This document shows positions 20,374 through 20,489 of a stretch of DNA of 20,489 nt, piece after piece. This stretch comes from Chloroflexota bacterium (lineage in GTDB: Bacteria > Chloroflexota > Dehalococcoidia > Tepidiformales > Tepidiformaceae): positions 1 to 20,489 of the forward strand of contig JANXYE010000087.1 of the NCBI GenBank assembly GCA_025350285.1, written 5' to 3'. The translations under genes and the position numbers were made by a program. Positions within the stretch are counted from its first letter, which is position 1, and each line of letters starts with the position of its first letter. The notes beneath the pieces are model-generated. The model was given only the letters and a program-made list of their open reading frames with translations, was not told the origin of the DNA and did not search any database.

Positions 20374-20489
20374 CTACAGCGTGGCGAAGAACTCCTTCAG
20401 CACCGCCGCCCCAGCTTTCGGGTCCTGGCACATCCACCAGTGGCCGAGGCCGGGGAGCATGGCGACCTTCGCCCCGGCGCGCTCGGCCG
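20374..20489 (-). CDS. Alpha/beta-hydrolase, C-terminal end only
   Basis: Thirty-seven codons before the TAG at 20374-20376 read AERAGAKVAMLPGLGHWWMC followed by QDPKAGAAVLKEFFATL. The GLGHWWM segment, then a P and a final amphipathic helix ending in FF, is the usual end of alpha/beta-hydrolase fold enzymes, where the His is the catalytic one. The rest of the gene lies beyond the right edge, so substrate and length are unknown. Confidence 0.75.
   Translation of the reverse strand, partial: AERAGAKVAMLPGLGHWWMCQDPKAGAAVLKEFFATL

Overview
The window is GC-rich (roughly two thirds G+C by eye) with compact bacterial gene organisation. No rRNA, tRNA, CRISPR array, transposase or integrase was found. 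The gene content suggests a free-living, probably aerobic heterotroph. It includes two fused type III CoA-transferases, a TcuA-like flavoprotein, Uma2 and DUF433 proteins, a PP2C-like/beta-propeller membrane protein, and an ECF-type sigma factor followed by a membrane protein with a Thr/Pro-rich tail. This mix fits Chloroflexota best (perhaps the Dehalococcoidia/Tepidiforma side), but that is inference and only moderately secure.

Left part (1-3880): two minus-strand genes. One is a two-domain CaiB/BaiF CoA-transferase running off the left edge (start at 2026). The other is a protein of unknown function (2285-3313). Each is preceded by a copy of a 210-bp, about 96% identical, strongly hairpin-forming sequence (2044-2253 and 3381-3590). 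This repeated leader is the most unusual feature of the window.

Middle-left (3997-7640): a TcuA-like FAD dehydrogenase, an orphan DUF433 antitoxin-like gene, a convergent Uma2-family gene, a divergent dual-specificity-phosphatase-like gene, and a PadR regulator. Several of these have a TATACT or TATGAT box only 6-7 nt before the start codon, so they are probably transcribed without a leader.

Middle (7645-12623): a membrane GGDEF-EAL protein for c-di-GMP turnover, a second complete two-domain CoA-transferase, and a small overlapping two-gene module of unknown function. In both fused CoA-transferases only the C-terminal half keeps the catalytic aspartate.

Middle-right (12709-17346): a large protein with a PP2C-like domain, a membrane segment and a beta-propeller, preceded by a structured leader. 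Then come a minus-strand nucleotidyltransferase, a 437-bp stretch without a convincing gene, a DUF454/YbaN membrane protein, and a locally AT-richer locus with small ORFs.

Right part (17468-20489): a Cys/His-motif protein of phage-like appearance whose 3' end overlaps a convergent lipoprotein gene by 111 bp. On the minus strand a sigma factor, a membrane protein (putative anti-sigma or signalling partner) and the lipoprotein form a likely operon. The 3' end of an alpha/beta-hydrolase gene enters from the right edge.
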